Source: Bacteroides sedimenti (GTDB taxonomy: Bacteria > Bacteroidota > Bacteroidia > Bacteroidales > Bacteroidaceae). Taken from it: 64,000 bases of DNA. This document shows, in pieces, positions 54,122-62,946 of this stretch. The stretch spans positions 2,914,001 to 2,978,000 of the forward strand of contig NZ_AP028055.1 in assembly GCF_040365225.1 (NCBI RefSeq), read 5' to 3'. Below the pieces are notes generated by a model. That model did no database searches, was not told where the DNA came from, and was given only the letters and a program-made list of their open reading frames with translations. Position 1 is the stretch's first letter. Every line of letters starts with the position of its first letter. Position numbers and translations under genes: made by a program.

Positions 54122-55024
54122 TTAGAAGAATTTGACCTCTTCTCCCTTGATGTCTGAAAGCAGTAGGTTTGCCAGACGGCTGGTTCCAAGACGGAAGAGC
54201 TCATTGGTTAGCCATTCTTCGCCCAGGATCTCTTTTACGATTGAATAGTACACGAGTGCATCCTGTACACTGTTAATACCTCCAGCGGGCTTAAAACCGA
54301 TTTTATTGCCGGTTAAATCATAATATTCCTTGATTGCCTCGCACATTACATAAGCAGCTTCGGGAGTTGCGGCAGGTTGCTGCTTTCCGGTCGAAGTCTT
54401 AATGAAATCGGCACCGGCATACATGGAGAGGATAGATGCTTTTTTAATGTTGGATGCGCTTTCCAAAGCACCAGTTTCAAGGATTACTTTCAGGGTATTT
54501 TCCTTGCAAGTGTCTTTCAGTTCCTGTATCTCGTCGCACATATCTTCGTAATCGCCACTCAAGAATTTGCCTACCGGAATTACGATATCAATTTCGTTGG
54601 CTCCTTCCATAATTGCCATTGCCGTCTCTGCAATTTTCACCTCAATGAAGGTCTGAGAGGAGGGGAATCCTCCGCTTACAGCAGCTATTTTTACGTCATC
54701 AGCTTCCAGTGAATCGTTAACTACTTGCGCCATATTTGGATAAACACAGATTGCAGCCACGTTCTCCATATCACCGAATTCATCTGCGAATCTATTAACC
54801 TTTTCAGTAAAGGAAAGAATGCTTTCTGTGCTGTCTGTAGTGTTCAATGAGGTGAGGTCTATGCAGTGAAAGAGAAATCTCTTCACCTCCTCTGTATTGT
54901 TTTTGGCCAGATTCTTCTCAATCAGTGCGGCCACTTTTGCTTTGATATCGTTGTCGCTAAGGTCAGTATTGTACTTTTCCAGAGCAATTTCATACTTGGT
55001 TTTTTCAGCTTCGTTATTTTCCAT
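54122..55024 (-). CDS. deoC: Deoxyribose-phosphate aldolase
   Basis: Cleaves 2-deoxyribose 5-phosphate to glyceraldehyde 3-phosphate and acetaldehyde in deoxynucleoside catabolism. 300 residues: a helical N-terminal extension (about 1-60) and the TIM barrel. Catalytic Lys in GADFIKTSTGK, second Lys in KIGFKPAGGI, and VCVYPNM strand. Last gene of the leftward run led by mnmG; its start overlaps the mazG-like stop by 11 bases. Confidence 0.93.
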   Translation of the reverse strand: MENNEAEKTKYEIALEKYNTDLSDNDIKAKVAALIEKNLAKNNTEEVKRFLFHCIDLTSLNTTDSTESILSFTEKVNRFADEFGDMENVAAICVYPNMAQVVNDSLEADDVKIAAVSGGFPSSQTFIEVKIAETAMAIMEGANEIDIVIPVGKFLSGDYEDMCDEIQELKDTCKENTLKVILETGALESASNIKKASILSMYAGADFIKTSTGKQQPAATPEAAYVMCEAIKEYYDLTGNKIGFKPAGGINSVQDALVYYSIVKEILGEEWLTNELFRLGTSRLANLLLSDIKGEEVKFF

Positions 55025-55349
55025 TACTTGTCAGTTTAGGATTGTTTATATGCCTTTCGTTATCTCTCTTTGTCTTTTTTTCGAGGTTCTTCCGGAAAGC
55101 CTCGGTCAGGTCGACGCCTGTCTGATTCGCCAGGCAGATCAGCACCCAGAGCACATCCGCCATTTCGTCGGCCAGATTGCACTCTTCGCCTTTCTTGAAT
55201 GATTGATCCCCGTATTTACGTGCTATGACCCGTGCCAGTTCGCCCACCTCTTCGGTTAAAACCGCCATATTGGTTAGCTCGCTAAAGTAGCGGACTCCGT
55301 ATGTTTTTATCCAGTTATCGACCTCTTTTTGCGCTTCATCCAGTCTCAT
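55014..55349 (-). CDS. MazG-like nucleotide pyrophosphohydrolase
   Basis: 111 residues, a single all-alpha NTP-PPase domain: EEVGELARVIARKYGD near 30-45 (ExxE metal motif) and NLADEMADVLWVLICLANQ near 58-76 (ExxD). Of the MazG/RS21-C6 superfamily that hydrolyses dNTPs. It is flanked by dtd, with which it shares one base, and deoC: a nucleotide and nucleic-acid hygiene cluster. Confidence 0.85.
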   Translation of the reverse strand: MRLDEAQKEVDNWIKTYGVRYFSELTNMAVLTEEVGELARVIARKYGDQSFKKGEECNLADEMADVLWVLICLANQTGVDLTEAFRKNLEKKTKRDNERHINNPKLTSNGK

Positions 55350-55801
55350 TATTCCTTGTTTTTAGTGTCAAAACAGATGGTTACGGGTCCGTTATTCAAT
55401 AGTTCCACTTTCATGTCGGCGCCGAATTCTCCGGTTCCCACCTCTTTTCCTAGGGCGAAACTCAGTTCCTCGCAGAACGTCTCGTATAGGGGGATGGATA
55501 TTTCCGGTTTCGCTGCCTTGATGTATGATGGACGGTTCCCTTTCTTAGTTGATGCGTGGAGTGTAAACTGACTAATTACAAGAATCTCTCCGTCTATATC
55601 AACTATCGACTTGTTCATTACTCCGTTTTCGTCGTCAAAAATTCGCAGATTGACGATCTTTTTGCACAGCCATTCAATGTCCTCTTGTCCGTCGGCTTCC
55701 TCGAACCCTGCCAGCACAAGCAATCCTTCCTTAATTGCGGATTTACAAGTCCCGTTTATGGTCACAGAGGCATGGCTGACCCGTTGTATTACAGCTCTCA
55801 T
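55349..55801 (-). CDS. dtd: D-aminoacyl-tRNA deacylase
   Basis: Releases D-amino acids wrongly attached to tRNA. 150 residues from ATG 55801 (MRAVIQRVSHASVTING), the universal start of the family. The frame extends 11 codons upstream, but that part is not conserved-looking. Active-site motifs SQFTLHA near 79-85 and the late NNGPVTICFDT motif near 137-147 are intact. Confidence 0.95.
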   Translation of the reverse strand: MRAVIQRVSHASVTINGTCKSAIKEGLLVLAGFEEADGQEDIEWLCKKIVNLRIFDDENGVMNKSIVDIDGEILVISQFTLHASTKKGNRPSYIKAAKPEISIPLYETFCEELSFALGKEVGTGEFGADMKVELLNNGPVTICFDTKNKE

Positions 55802-55851
55802 TTTATAGTTTTTATCATGTGTCGTGAAAGACAAAGTTAATTATTCTGCAT

Positions 55852-57663
55852 TTATTTACGAAGATTCTCCTGAATAATTTTTGCTTTTGCGTCGCCCACA
55901 ACGGTGGTAAGTTCTTCCAGTGAAGCTTCTCGGATGCGTTTCACGCTCTTGAACTCCTTCAATAATGCGGTTTTGCTCTTCTCTCCGATGCCCTTTATTT
56001 CATCCAAGGCCGATTTTGTCTGTCCCTTGCTTCGCTTGTTGCGATGGAATGTAATGCCGAAACGGTGAGCTTCATCACGTAGATGCTGGATTACCTTAAG
56101 GGTTTCCGAGTTCTTGTCCAGGTAAATGGGGTAGGGATCATCGGGGAAATAGATCTCTTCGAGTCTTTTGGCAATGCCAATCAGTGTTACACGACCGAAC
56201 AGATTAAGCTCGTTGAATATCTTCTGAGCCGAGCTCAGCTGCCCTTTACCGCCGTCAACGATCACCAGCTGCGGCAATGGCTGTTCTTCGTCCAAAAGTC
56301 GCTTATATCGCCTGTAAACCACCTCTTCCATGGATGCAAAGTCGTTTGGTCCTTCTACCGTCTTTATATTAAAATGGCGATAGTCCTTTTTCGATGGTTT
56401 GGCCTTTTTAAATACTACGCACGAAGAGACCGGGTATGCCCCCTGAATGTTCGAGTTATCGAAACATTCGATGTGCATAGGGAGCTCTTTCAGGTGGAAA
56501 TCGCTCTGCATTCGCTTCAGGATACGCATGCTTCGTTGCTCCGGATTCAGCTTTTCGGCCTGCTTCAGTCGGTCAACCTTATACTGTTTTACGTTCATCA
56601 GCGAAAGATCCAGCAGTTTTTTCTTGTCCCCTCGCTGTGGAACTGTGAATGTTACATCGTTCAGCTCCATTTCGAGCTCAAAAGGAACGATTATCTCTTT
56701 AGAATGGCTCTTGTAGCGTTCGCGCATCTCCACAATACCCAGAGAAAGCAATTCTTCCGGAGTTTCATCCAGCTTTTTCTTGTATTCAAAAGTGAATGCC
56801 TGATTGATGCTGCCATTGGTGATATGCAGGTAGTTGATAAAGGCCGATTTCTCATCGTCAGCAATCGAAAATACGTCGATATTGTGCAATACGTTGCTGA
56901 CGACTTCTGATTTGGCCCGGAAATTCTCAATCAGTTCAAATTTCTCCTTCACAGCTTGCGCCTCTTCAAATCGGAGCTCCATTGCCAATTCCTGCATTTT
57001 CTGATACAGCGCCTTGCTTATTTCCTGGGTATTTCCTTTGAGGATTTCCTTTACTTCGGCAATGTTTTTAAGGTATTCCTCGTGTGTGAAGAGTCCCACG
57101 CAGGGACCTGCACAGTTTTTTATGTGGTATTCCAGGCAAACTTTGAATTTTCCGGCCCGTATATTTTCCGGAGTCAGGTTTAGATGGCAGCTCCGTATGG
57201 GGTATAGGTGTTTTATAAGATCCAGCAAAGCATTCATTGATGGCACATGGCTATATGGACCATAGTAAGTAGAGCCATCCCGGATAATTCTTCTGGTTTT
57301 AAATACTCGCGGAAAGTATTCATTGCTTACGCAAATGGAAGGGTAGGTTTTGTCGTCCTTTAATAATACGTTATATCGTGGTCGGTATTTCTTGATCAGA
57401 TTGTTTTCCAGCAAGAGGGCATCCTCTTCTGTATTCACTACGATGTACCGTATATCGGCAATCTTGCTGACTAAAACCCTTGTTTTCCCGGGTTCATGTT
57501 CTTTACTGAAGTAGGAGTAAACCCTTCTTTTTAGGTTTTTGGCTTTTCCTACATAAATAATGGTGCCGTGAGAGTCTAAATACTGGTACACGCCCGGTCC
57601 TTCGGGTAGATTGAGTACAATCCCCTTTAAATATTCCGAAGTTTTCAGCTCCTGAGCATCCAT
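55852..57663 (-). CDS. uvrC: Excinuclease ABC subunit C
   Basis: Makes both incisions in nucleotide excision repair. 603 residues. N-terminal GIY-YIG nuclease (GPGVYQYLDSHGTIIYVGKA near 18-37), UVR motif for UvrB contact near 200-240 (MQELAMELRFEEAQAVKEK), RNase H-like C-terminal nuclease (ECFDNSNIQGAYPV, VIVDGGKGQL), and terminal HhH repeats (EIKGIGEKSKTALL). In the mnmG-led run, 21 bases after apt. Confidence 0.96.
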   Translation of the reverse strand: MDAQELKTSEYLKGIVLNLPEGPGVYQYLDSHGTIIYVGKAKNLKRRVYSYFSKEHEPGKTRVLVSKIADIRYIVVNTEEDALLLENNLIKKYRPRYNVLLKDDKTYPSICVSNEYFPRVFKTRRIIRDGSTYYGPYSHVPSMNALLDLIKHLYPIRSCHLNLTPENIRAGKFKVCLEYHIKNCAGPCVGLFTHEEYLKNIAEVKEILKGNTQEISKALYQKMQELAMELRFEEAQAVKEKFELIENFRAKSEVVSNVLHNIDVFSIADDEKSAFINYLHITNGSINQAFTFEYKKKLDETPEELLSLGIVEMRERYKSHSKEIIVPFELEMELNDVTFTVPQRGDKKKLLDLSLMNVKQYKVDRLKQAEKLNPEQRSMRILKRMQSDFHLKELPMHIECFDNSNIQGAYPVSSCVVFKKAKPSKKDYRHFNIKTVEGPNDFASMEEVVYRRYKRLLDEEQPLPQLVIVDGGKGQLSSAQKIFNELNLFGRVTLIGIAKRLEEIYFPDDPYPIYLDKNSETLKVIQHLRDEAHRFGITFHRNKRSKGQTKSALDEIKGIGEKSKTALLKEFKSVKRIREASLEELTTVVGDAKAKIIQENLRK

Positions 57664-57684
57664 TACTTTGCAGATTATTATTGA

Positions 57685-58209
57685 TTATAATGCCAGAACA
57701 ACCTCTACATTATCCTCTTCATCAAATATTGCTCTTCCTTTCAAGTCTAAAAGCTCAATGATGAAATTAACGTAGATTTCTTTCGGATTAAATCTTTTGG
57801 TTAATTTTATGGCGGCTTTCATGGTTCCACCGGTTGCCAACAGGTCGTCGTGCAGCAAAACCACATCGTCTTCAGTGATGGCATCCTTGTGCATTTGGAT
57901 TGTGTCCGTACCGTACTCTTTATTATAGCTCTCTTCCAGAGTCGCAGCTGGTAGTTTTCCTGGTTTGCGGATTGGAATAAATCCTGCTCCTAATCTTGCT
58001 GCCAGAATCGGTCCCATAATGAATCCGCGTGATTCAATACCTGCCACCTTAGTAATCCCTTTATCTTTGTACATTTCGTAGAGCTCGTCTGAAAGTTCCT
58101 TCAAACAATCGGCATCTTTGAAGAGTGTTGTTTCATCTTTAAACTGAATTCCGGGTATCGGAAAGTCGGGTACATTTCTAATGCTTTTGATAAGCTTTTC
58201 TTTGTTCAT
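57685..58209 (-). CDS. apt: Adenine phosphoribosyltransferase
   Basis: Purine salvage: adenine + PRPP to AMP. 174 residues, full length. FPIPGIQFKDET near 16-27, GIESRGFIMG near 58-67, and the PRPP motif VVLLHDDLLATGGTMKA near 116-132. Between mnmG and uvrC on the same strand; a parS-like site lies in the gap to mnmG. Confidence 0.95.
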   Translation of the reverse strand: MNKEKLIKSIRNVPDFPIPGIQFKDETTLFKDADCLKELSDELYEMYKDKGITKVAGIESRGFIMGPILAARLGAGFIPIRKPGKLPAATLEESYNKEYGTDTIQMHKDAITEDDVVLLHDDLLATGGTMKAAIKLTKRFNPKEIYVNFIIELLDLKGRAIFDEEDNVEVVLAL

Positions 58210-58243
58210 AACCAGTATTTTAATTGCTTTATATTAATTTCTT

Positions 58244-58259
58244 TGTTTCACGTGAAACG
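58244..58259. promoter_or_regulatory. parS-like centromere site between apt and mnmG
   Basis: TGTTTCACGTGAAACG: the 14-base palindromic core GTTTCACGTGAAAC (58245-58258) is identical to the ParB-binding consensus. Intergenic, with a near copy 8.75 kb to the left. Confidence 0.8.
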
Positions 58260-58266
58260 TGGCTTG

Positions 58267-60141
58267 TTATTTCCTTAAAAGCACCAGCAATACGTTTATA
58301 TCGCTTGGTGAGATGCCCGGAATCCGGCTCGCTTGCGCGATGGTTTCCGGATCAATCTTGATGAGCTTTTGTCTTGCTTCGGTTGAAATCGAATTGATTG
58401 AATTGTAGTCAAACTTGCCTTTGATTTTGATTGTTTCAAGACGCTCGATTTTATCGGCAATCATTCTTTCGCGATTGATGTATCCTTCGTACTTGATTAA
58501 TATTTCAGCGGCTTCTTTGATCTCTTCCTTTCTTTCGACGATTTTATCGAGTTCTTCCTTGAAGGAGGGAACTGCTTCCGAAATGTTGTCCAGTGTGATT
58601 TGTGGCCTATTGATCAGATCTATCAGCTTGCACCCTTGCTTTAGCGGGGTAGTTCCAACTGCTTCCAACCAATCGTTGATTGGACCTACTTTAACAGAAT
58701 GCTTGCGCGCGAAATCCACAACGCGATGAATCTCGTCTCTTTTCTCGATCAAAAGGTCGAAACGGTCTCTTTTAGCCAATCCTATCTGATACGATCTTTC
58801 GGTCAGGCGCATATCTGCATCGTCCTGACGCAGCAATATCCGGTATTCGGCGCGTGAGGTAAACATCCTGTAAGGCTCGTCAACACCTTTTGTTACCAAG
58901 TCATCGATTAAAACGCCGATATACCCTTCATCACGGCCCAACACGAAAGGCTCTCCACCGTGACAGTTTAAGTGCGCGTTGATTCCTGCGATGATGCCTT
59001 GTCCGCCCGCCTCTTCGTATCCGGTGGTTCCGTTTACCTGTCCTGCAAAGAATAGATTTTTAATTATCTTCGATTCCAACGTGTGTTTTAATTGTGTTGG
59101 GTCGAAAAAGTCATATTCAATAGCATATCCAGGACGGTAAATAACCAGATCCTTAAATGCCGGTATTTTCCTTAAAGCCCGGATTTGAATGTCGAGTGGG
59201 AGTGAAGAGGAGAATCCGTTGAGGTACATCTCCTGAGTTGTTTCTCCTTCCGGTTCTAGGAACAGCTGATGTTGGTCCTTATCCGGGAAAGTTACGATCT
59301 TGGTTTCAATACTGGGGCAATATCTTGGTCCTATGCTCTGGATTTGTCCGTTGTAAAGGGGAGAGTCCGCAAGTCCGTCGCGGAGTATCTGGTGCACCTC
59401 TTCATTGGTATAACAGGTCCAGCATTGCAACTGTTTCAGATGGCGGATACTTGTATCCATGTAGGAGAATTTATGGAAATCATTTTCTCCATCCTGTATT
59501 CCCATTAAATCGTAATTCACGCTACGCCCGTCAATGCGTACCGGTGTTCCGGTTTTCATTCGGTCGAACTTGATTCCGTGTTGAACGATGGATTCGGTTA
59601 AAAGGTAAGATGCCGGCTCAGCCATTCTTCCTCCCGGAAGTTGGGTTTTTCCGATATGCATCAGTCCGTTCAGGAATGTGCCGGCTGTCAGAATCACAGT
59701 CTTTGCCCGGAACTCCACATCCATAAGCGTTTTTAATCCTGTAATTTCTCCGTTTTCAACGATTATTTCCTTTACTGTGTCCTGCCAGATATGGAGATTT
59801 GGCAGATTTTCGAGTATTTCCCTCCAAGCCCAGATAAACTTGTTTCGGTCGCACTGAGCGCGGGGGCTCCACATCGCAGGTCCTTTCGAACGGTTAAGCA
59901 TGCGGAACTGAATGGCAGTTTGGTCTGTCACCAATCCCATGTAACCACCCAAAGCATCAATTTCCCGAACTATCTGTCCTTTGGCAATACCACCGACTGC
60001 AGGATTGCAGCTCATCTGAGCAATTTTATTCATATCCATTGTAATGAGACAGGTCTTCGACCCCAGGTTGGCAGCAGCGGCAGCAGCTTCACAACCGGCG
60101 TGACCAGCTCCGATTACAATTACGTCGTACTTAAAATCCAT
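58267..60141 (-). CDS. mnmG: tRNA uridine-5-carboxymethylaminomethyl modification enzyme MnmG (GidA)
   Basis: FAD protein that with MnmE adds the aminomethyl-type group to U34 of several tRNAs. 624 residues. FAD motif VIGAGHAGCEAAAAAANLG at 9-27, active-site CNPAVGGIAKG near 46-56 including the catalytic Cys, second Cys region, AGQVNGTTGYEEAGGQG near 370-386, and helical C-terminus. In many bacteria gidA lies near the replication origin; the parS-like sites fit. First gene of the leftward run mnmG-apt-uvrC-dtd-mazG-deoC. Confidence 0.96.
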   Translation of the reverse strand: MDFKYDVIVIGAGHAGCEAAAAAANLGSKTCLITMDMNKIAQMSCNPAVGGIAKGQIVREIDALGGYMGLVTDQTAIQFRMLNRSKGPAMWSPRAQCDRNKFIWAWREILENLPNLHIWQDTVKEIIVENGEITGLKTLMDVEFRAKTVILTAGTFLNGLMHIGKTQLPGGRMAEPASYLLTESIVQHGIKFDRMKTGTPVRIDGRSVNYDLMGIQDGENDFHKFSYMDTSIRHLKQLQCWTCYTNEEVHQILRDGLADSPLYNGQIQSIGPRYCPSIETKIVTFPDKDQHQLFLEPEGETTQEMYLNGFSSSLPLDIQIRALRKIPAFKDLVIYRPGYAIEYDFFDPTQLKHTLESKIIKNLFFAGQVNGTTGYEEAGGQGIIAGINAHLNCHGGEPFVLGRDEGYIGVLIDDLVTKGVDEPYRMFTSRAEYRILLRQDDADMRLTERSYQIGLAKRDRFDLLIEKRDEIHRVVDFARKHSVKVGPINDWLEAVGTTPLKQGCKLIDLINRPQITLDNISEAVPSFKEELDKIVERKEEIKEAAEILIKYEGYINRERMIADKIERLETIKIKGKFDYNSINSISTEARQKLIKIDPETIAQASRIPGISPSDINVLLVLLRK

Positions 60142-60810
60142 TGATTCAATCTATTTTACGCCGCAAATTTAAGAAAAATACTCTGTATGTTTTCGGTTTG
60201 GAATCAAAAGAATTCATAACGCCCTTTTATGCGCCGGCACAAGAGGCGGGGAGTAGTCTCTTTTTCTTCGAAAAATTGAGTTTTCAGTCTGCCTCTTTTT
60301 CCTATTTTCAGTTTCAAACAGCTCCATTGTTAATAGGAATGTAGTCTTAATAATCCCGCAGGTACTAGGGGGTGGGCGATTTGGGATTGAGGGCTTAAGT
60401 ACCAGAGGAAAATTACACTTCCCATTATGTTTCGAGTAAATAAACCAGCGTTTACGGCAAGCAGAGATAAAGACCTAAAACAAGGCTTTAGAGCAGGGGC
60501 AAACCATTGTTCTATGATATAACTGTATTATTAAAACCAGAACGGTGCAATTCCGAAGAAGTTTCATCCCCAACGCGAAGATGCAAAATAAGGACCAATA
60601 TTGGACTAAAACGATGTGTTGAAGAGGAAATCTCCAGTTTACAGACTAAATCCCGTAGAATTGGCAAGAATATATTCTGTTAAACAAAAGACAACGCAAC
60701 TATTCTCTCAGCTATTAAAGCCAGCTGGGCAAAAAAGTAAAATTACCTCTTTGAGAACAGAATATTTGAAAACGTTTTCAGTTAGAACCGGGAGTAGCAG
60801 GTATAAAATA
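60142..60810. other. Intergenic region upstream of mnmG, no gene recognised
   Basis: About 670 bases. The left edge has the mnmG promoter box. Frames at 60141-60344 and 60616-60846 are short and not protein-like. Less AT-rich than most gaps here and without clear repeats; its content is unexplained. Confidence 0.5.
60164..60171 (-). promoter_or_regulatory. -7 box (TAAATTTG) of the mnmG run
   Basis: TAnnTTTG on the minus strand, 23 bases before ATG 60141. Confidence 0.5.
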
Positions 60811-60838
60811 GGGGTTGTCCCGACTTTAGGACAACCCC
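60803..60838 (-). terminator. Hairpin downstream of ybeY
   Basis: 10-bp stem GGGGTTGTCC (60811-60820 with 60829-60838), 8-base loop, followed on the minus strand by TATTTTAT. 36 bases after the ybeY stop. Nearly the same stem as at 14774. Confidence 0.65.
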
Positions 60839-60874
60839 TTGAGTAATCTTTTCTACTGTGTAAAGGATCCGGAT

Positions 60875-61294
60875 TTAGTTGCTTTTCAGCGCAAGCGCCT
60901 TGTTTTCCGCAGCCTCCATAATCTCCCGTTCCCCTTCTCCTTTGTCGTCAATGCCGCACAAGTGAAGAATTCCGTGGATAATGGTGCGGTGTAGTTCCTC
61001 GTCATATGCAGTGTTAAACTGTTCCGAGTTGCTTTTTACCGTATCCAGGCTGATGAATATGTCTCCCGAGATGATATTTCCTTCACAATAATCGAAGGTG
61101 ATAATATCCGTGTAATAATCGTGCTGCAGGTATTCACGGTTTACCTCCAGAATCTTTTCGTCTGAACAGAAAATATAGGCTATCTCCCCAATTTTCTTTT
61201 CGTATGTTGCTGCCACTTGCTTAATCCATGCGGTGGTCTCTCTTTTTTTAATGGCGGGCATTTTTATCCCGTCGGTCTGATAACTTATAGCCAT
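60875..61294 (-). CDS. ybeY: Endoribonuclease YbeY (rRNA maturation factor)
   Basis: Metal-dependent RNase for 16S rRNA 3'-end maturation and ribosome quality control. 139 residues. The usual HGxLHLxGxDH motif is HGILHLCGIDD (His107, His111, then Asp117 where other phyla have the third His). Similar replacements occur in other Bacteroidetes as far as I recall, so the protein is probably active with an Asp ligand. Nine bases after spmAB, same strand. Confidence 0.9.
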   Translation of the reverse strand: MAISYQTDGIKMPAIKKRETTAWIKQVAATYEKKIGEIAYIFCSDEKILEVNREYLQHDYYTDIITFDYCEGNIISGDIFISLDTVKSNSEQFNTAYDEELHRTIIHGILHLCGIDDKGEGEREIMEAAENKALALKSN

Positions 61295-61303
61295 AGAATT
61301 TTT

Positions 61304-62536
61304 TTAATGAAAGAATAAATAACAAACAGAAATCGCTGTAATAACACCGGCAAGGTCGGCAATCAATCCACAAGTAACAGCATGGCGTGTTTTCCTGATT
61401 CCCACGCTTCCAAAGTATACAGCCAGTACATAGAAGGTTGTGTCAGTAGAACCCTGGAAGATACATGACAGGCGGCCTACAAACGAATCGGCGCCGTATG
61501 TGGTCATGGCATCTACCATCAGTCCTCGCGCGCCACTTCCGCTCAAAGGTTTCATCAGTGCAACGGGAAGTCCGCCAACAAAACTAGTGTCCATACCGCT
61601 TAGCTTAAATACATATTCTATACCCTGAATAATAAAGTCCATAGCTCCCGAAGCCCTGAATACGGCAACTCCTACCAGGATAGCCACCAAGTAGGGAATG
61701 ATTCTCACAGCTGTCGAGAATCCCTCCTTAGCACCTTCCACAAAGGTTTCGTACACATTGATTTTCTTTCTGATTCCCGAATATAAGAAAATGAGAATTA
61801 CCGAAAAGAGGAATATATTTGCAAAAACAGTAGAGTAGGTGCCCATCACTTCTTTAGGAAGTACGCTGAACAGAAAGATTACCCCACCGATAAAAGCACT
61901 AATTGCGCCAATGAAAGCCAGGATTGTTTTATTGAATAGATTAATTCCCTGAAAGAGGCTTGCGGCTATTACACCTACAATGGCAGCACTAAAAGTGGAA
62001 ATCATAATCGGCACAAAAATATCGGTTGGCTGTGCGGCTCCCAATTGTGCCCTGTAAACCATAATGCTGACCGGAATCAAAGTAAGTCCGGCGGTATTTA
62101 TCACCAGAAACATGATCATGGGGTTACTGGCTGTTTTCTTATCAGGATTCAGCTCTTGCAACTCTTTCATAGCTTTCAGGCCTAATGGAGTAGCAGCATT
62201 GTCGAGTCCAAGCATATTGGCAGAGATGTTCATGAACATGGCCCCCATTGCCGGGTGTCCTTTAGGTATTCCGGGGAATAGTTTGCAGAATAGCGGACTT
62301 AGCCATCTCGAAAGAACATTGATCAGCCCTCCTTGTTCTCCGATTTTCATAATTCCAAGCCAGAGAGAAAGAATACCTGTCAACCCCAGAGAAATATCGA
62401 AAGCTGTTTTTGACGAACTGAAGGTTGAATTCATGATGTCGGTAAAAACCTGTGTATCTCCAAAGAAGATTAATTTCACTAATGCTACAACAAAGGCAAT
62501 GATAAAGAATGCGATCCAGATATAATTTAATACCAT
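61304..62536 (-). CDS. Fused SpmA-SpmB nucleoside-recognition (Gate) membrane protein
   Basis: 410 residues with about ten membrane helices in two halves. The SpmA half (1-200) has NMLGLDNAATPLGLKAMKEL near 107-126; the SpmB half (about 230-410) has MKPLSGSGARGLMVDA near 332-347 and SCIFQGSTDTTFYVLAVY near 359-376. In Bacillus the two are separate spore-maturation genes; fused single genes are common in non-sporing Bacteroidetes. Transported substrate unknown. Probably an operon with ybeY. Confidence 0.88.
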   Translation of the reverse strand: MVLNYIWIAFFIIAFVVALVKLIFFGDTQVFTDIMNSTFSSSKTAFDISLGLTGILSLWLGIMKIGEQGGLINVLSRWLSPLFCKLFPGIPKGHPAMGAMFMNISANMLGLDNAATPLGLKAMKELQELNPDKKTASNPMIMFLVINTAGLTLIPVSIMVYRAQLGAAQPTDIFVPIMISTFSAAIVGVIAASLFQGINLFNKTILAFIGAISAFIGGVIFLFSVLPKEVMGTYSTVFANIFLFSVILIFLYSGIRKKINVYETFVEGAKEGFSTAVRIIPYLVAILVGVAVFRASGAMDFIIQGIEYVFKLSGMDTSFVGGLPVALMKPLSGSGARGLMVDAMTTYGADSFVGRLSCIFQGSTDTTFYVLAVYFGSVGIRKTRHAVTCGLIADLAGVITAISVCYLFFH

Positions 62537-62946
62537 ATGATTACAGATTTATAGATTTTTGCAAAATTAGGAATATGTTTTTAGTTATTGCTGTTTTTTT
62601 TGTTGTTTTTCAGCTTCAATTTATTTCATTTTTACAGGCTCAATAATATAATAGAGGGTATTCTATTTCTCTCTTATGTCGATGTTTAGTACTTATCTTT
62701 CAGATTAATATGATTAAAATGCAAAAAAAATTAATTTCACAAAAACATTATTGAATAAATGATTGTTGATAATATAAATTGACTGTGTATGAATAGAATT
62801 TAGTTTGTTTATATTTAAAACATTAATAATCAAGTGATTGATGATTTATGTGTAAAATTGGATTAATATTTTATAAGAAGAGTGCAAGTAATATTTTGAG
62901 TTTAGGTGCAGGATAATGAACCGTTAACATTATAAAAAAGAAACAC
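62537..62946. other. AT-rich divergent intergenic region
   Basis: About 410 bases between spmAB and the AraC-type gene. Besides the spmAB -7 box I see only AT-rich DNA, and no clear TAnnTTTG promoter for the regulator. Confidence 0.5.
62562..62569 (-). promoter_or_regulatory. -7 box (TAATTTTG) of spmAB-ybeY
   Basis: TAnnTTTG on the minus strand, 26 bases before ATG 62536. Confidence 0.5.

Noticed and set aside
56083..56910. 275-codon open frame antisense to uvrC
   Set aside because: Lies wholly within the conserved uvrC frame; composition is that of a reversed coding strand.
60616..60846. 76-codon frame before the ybeY terminator
   Set aside because: Runs into the terminator hairpin and has no recognisable features.
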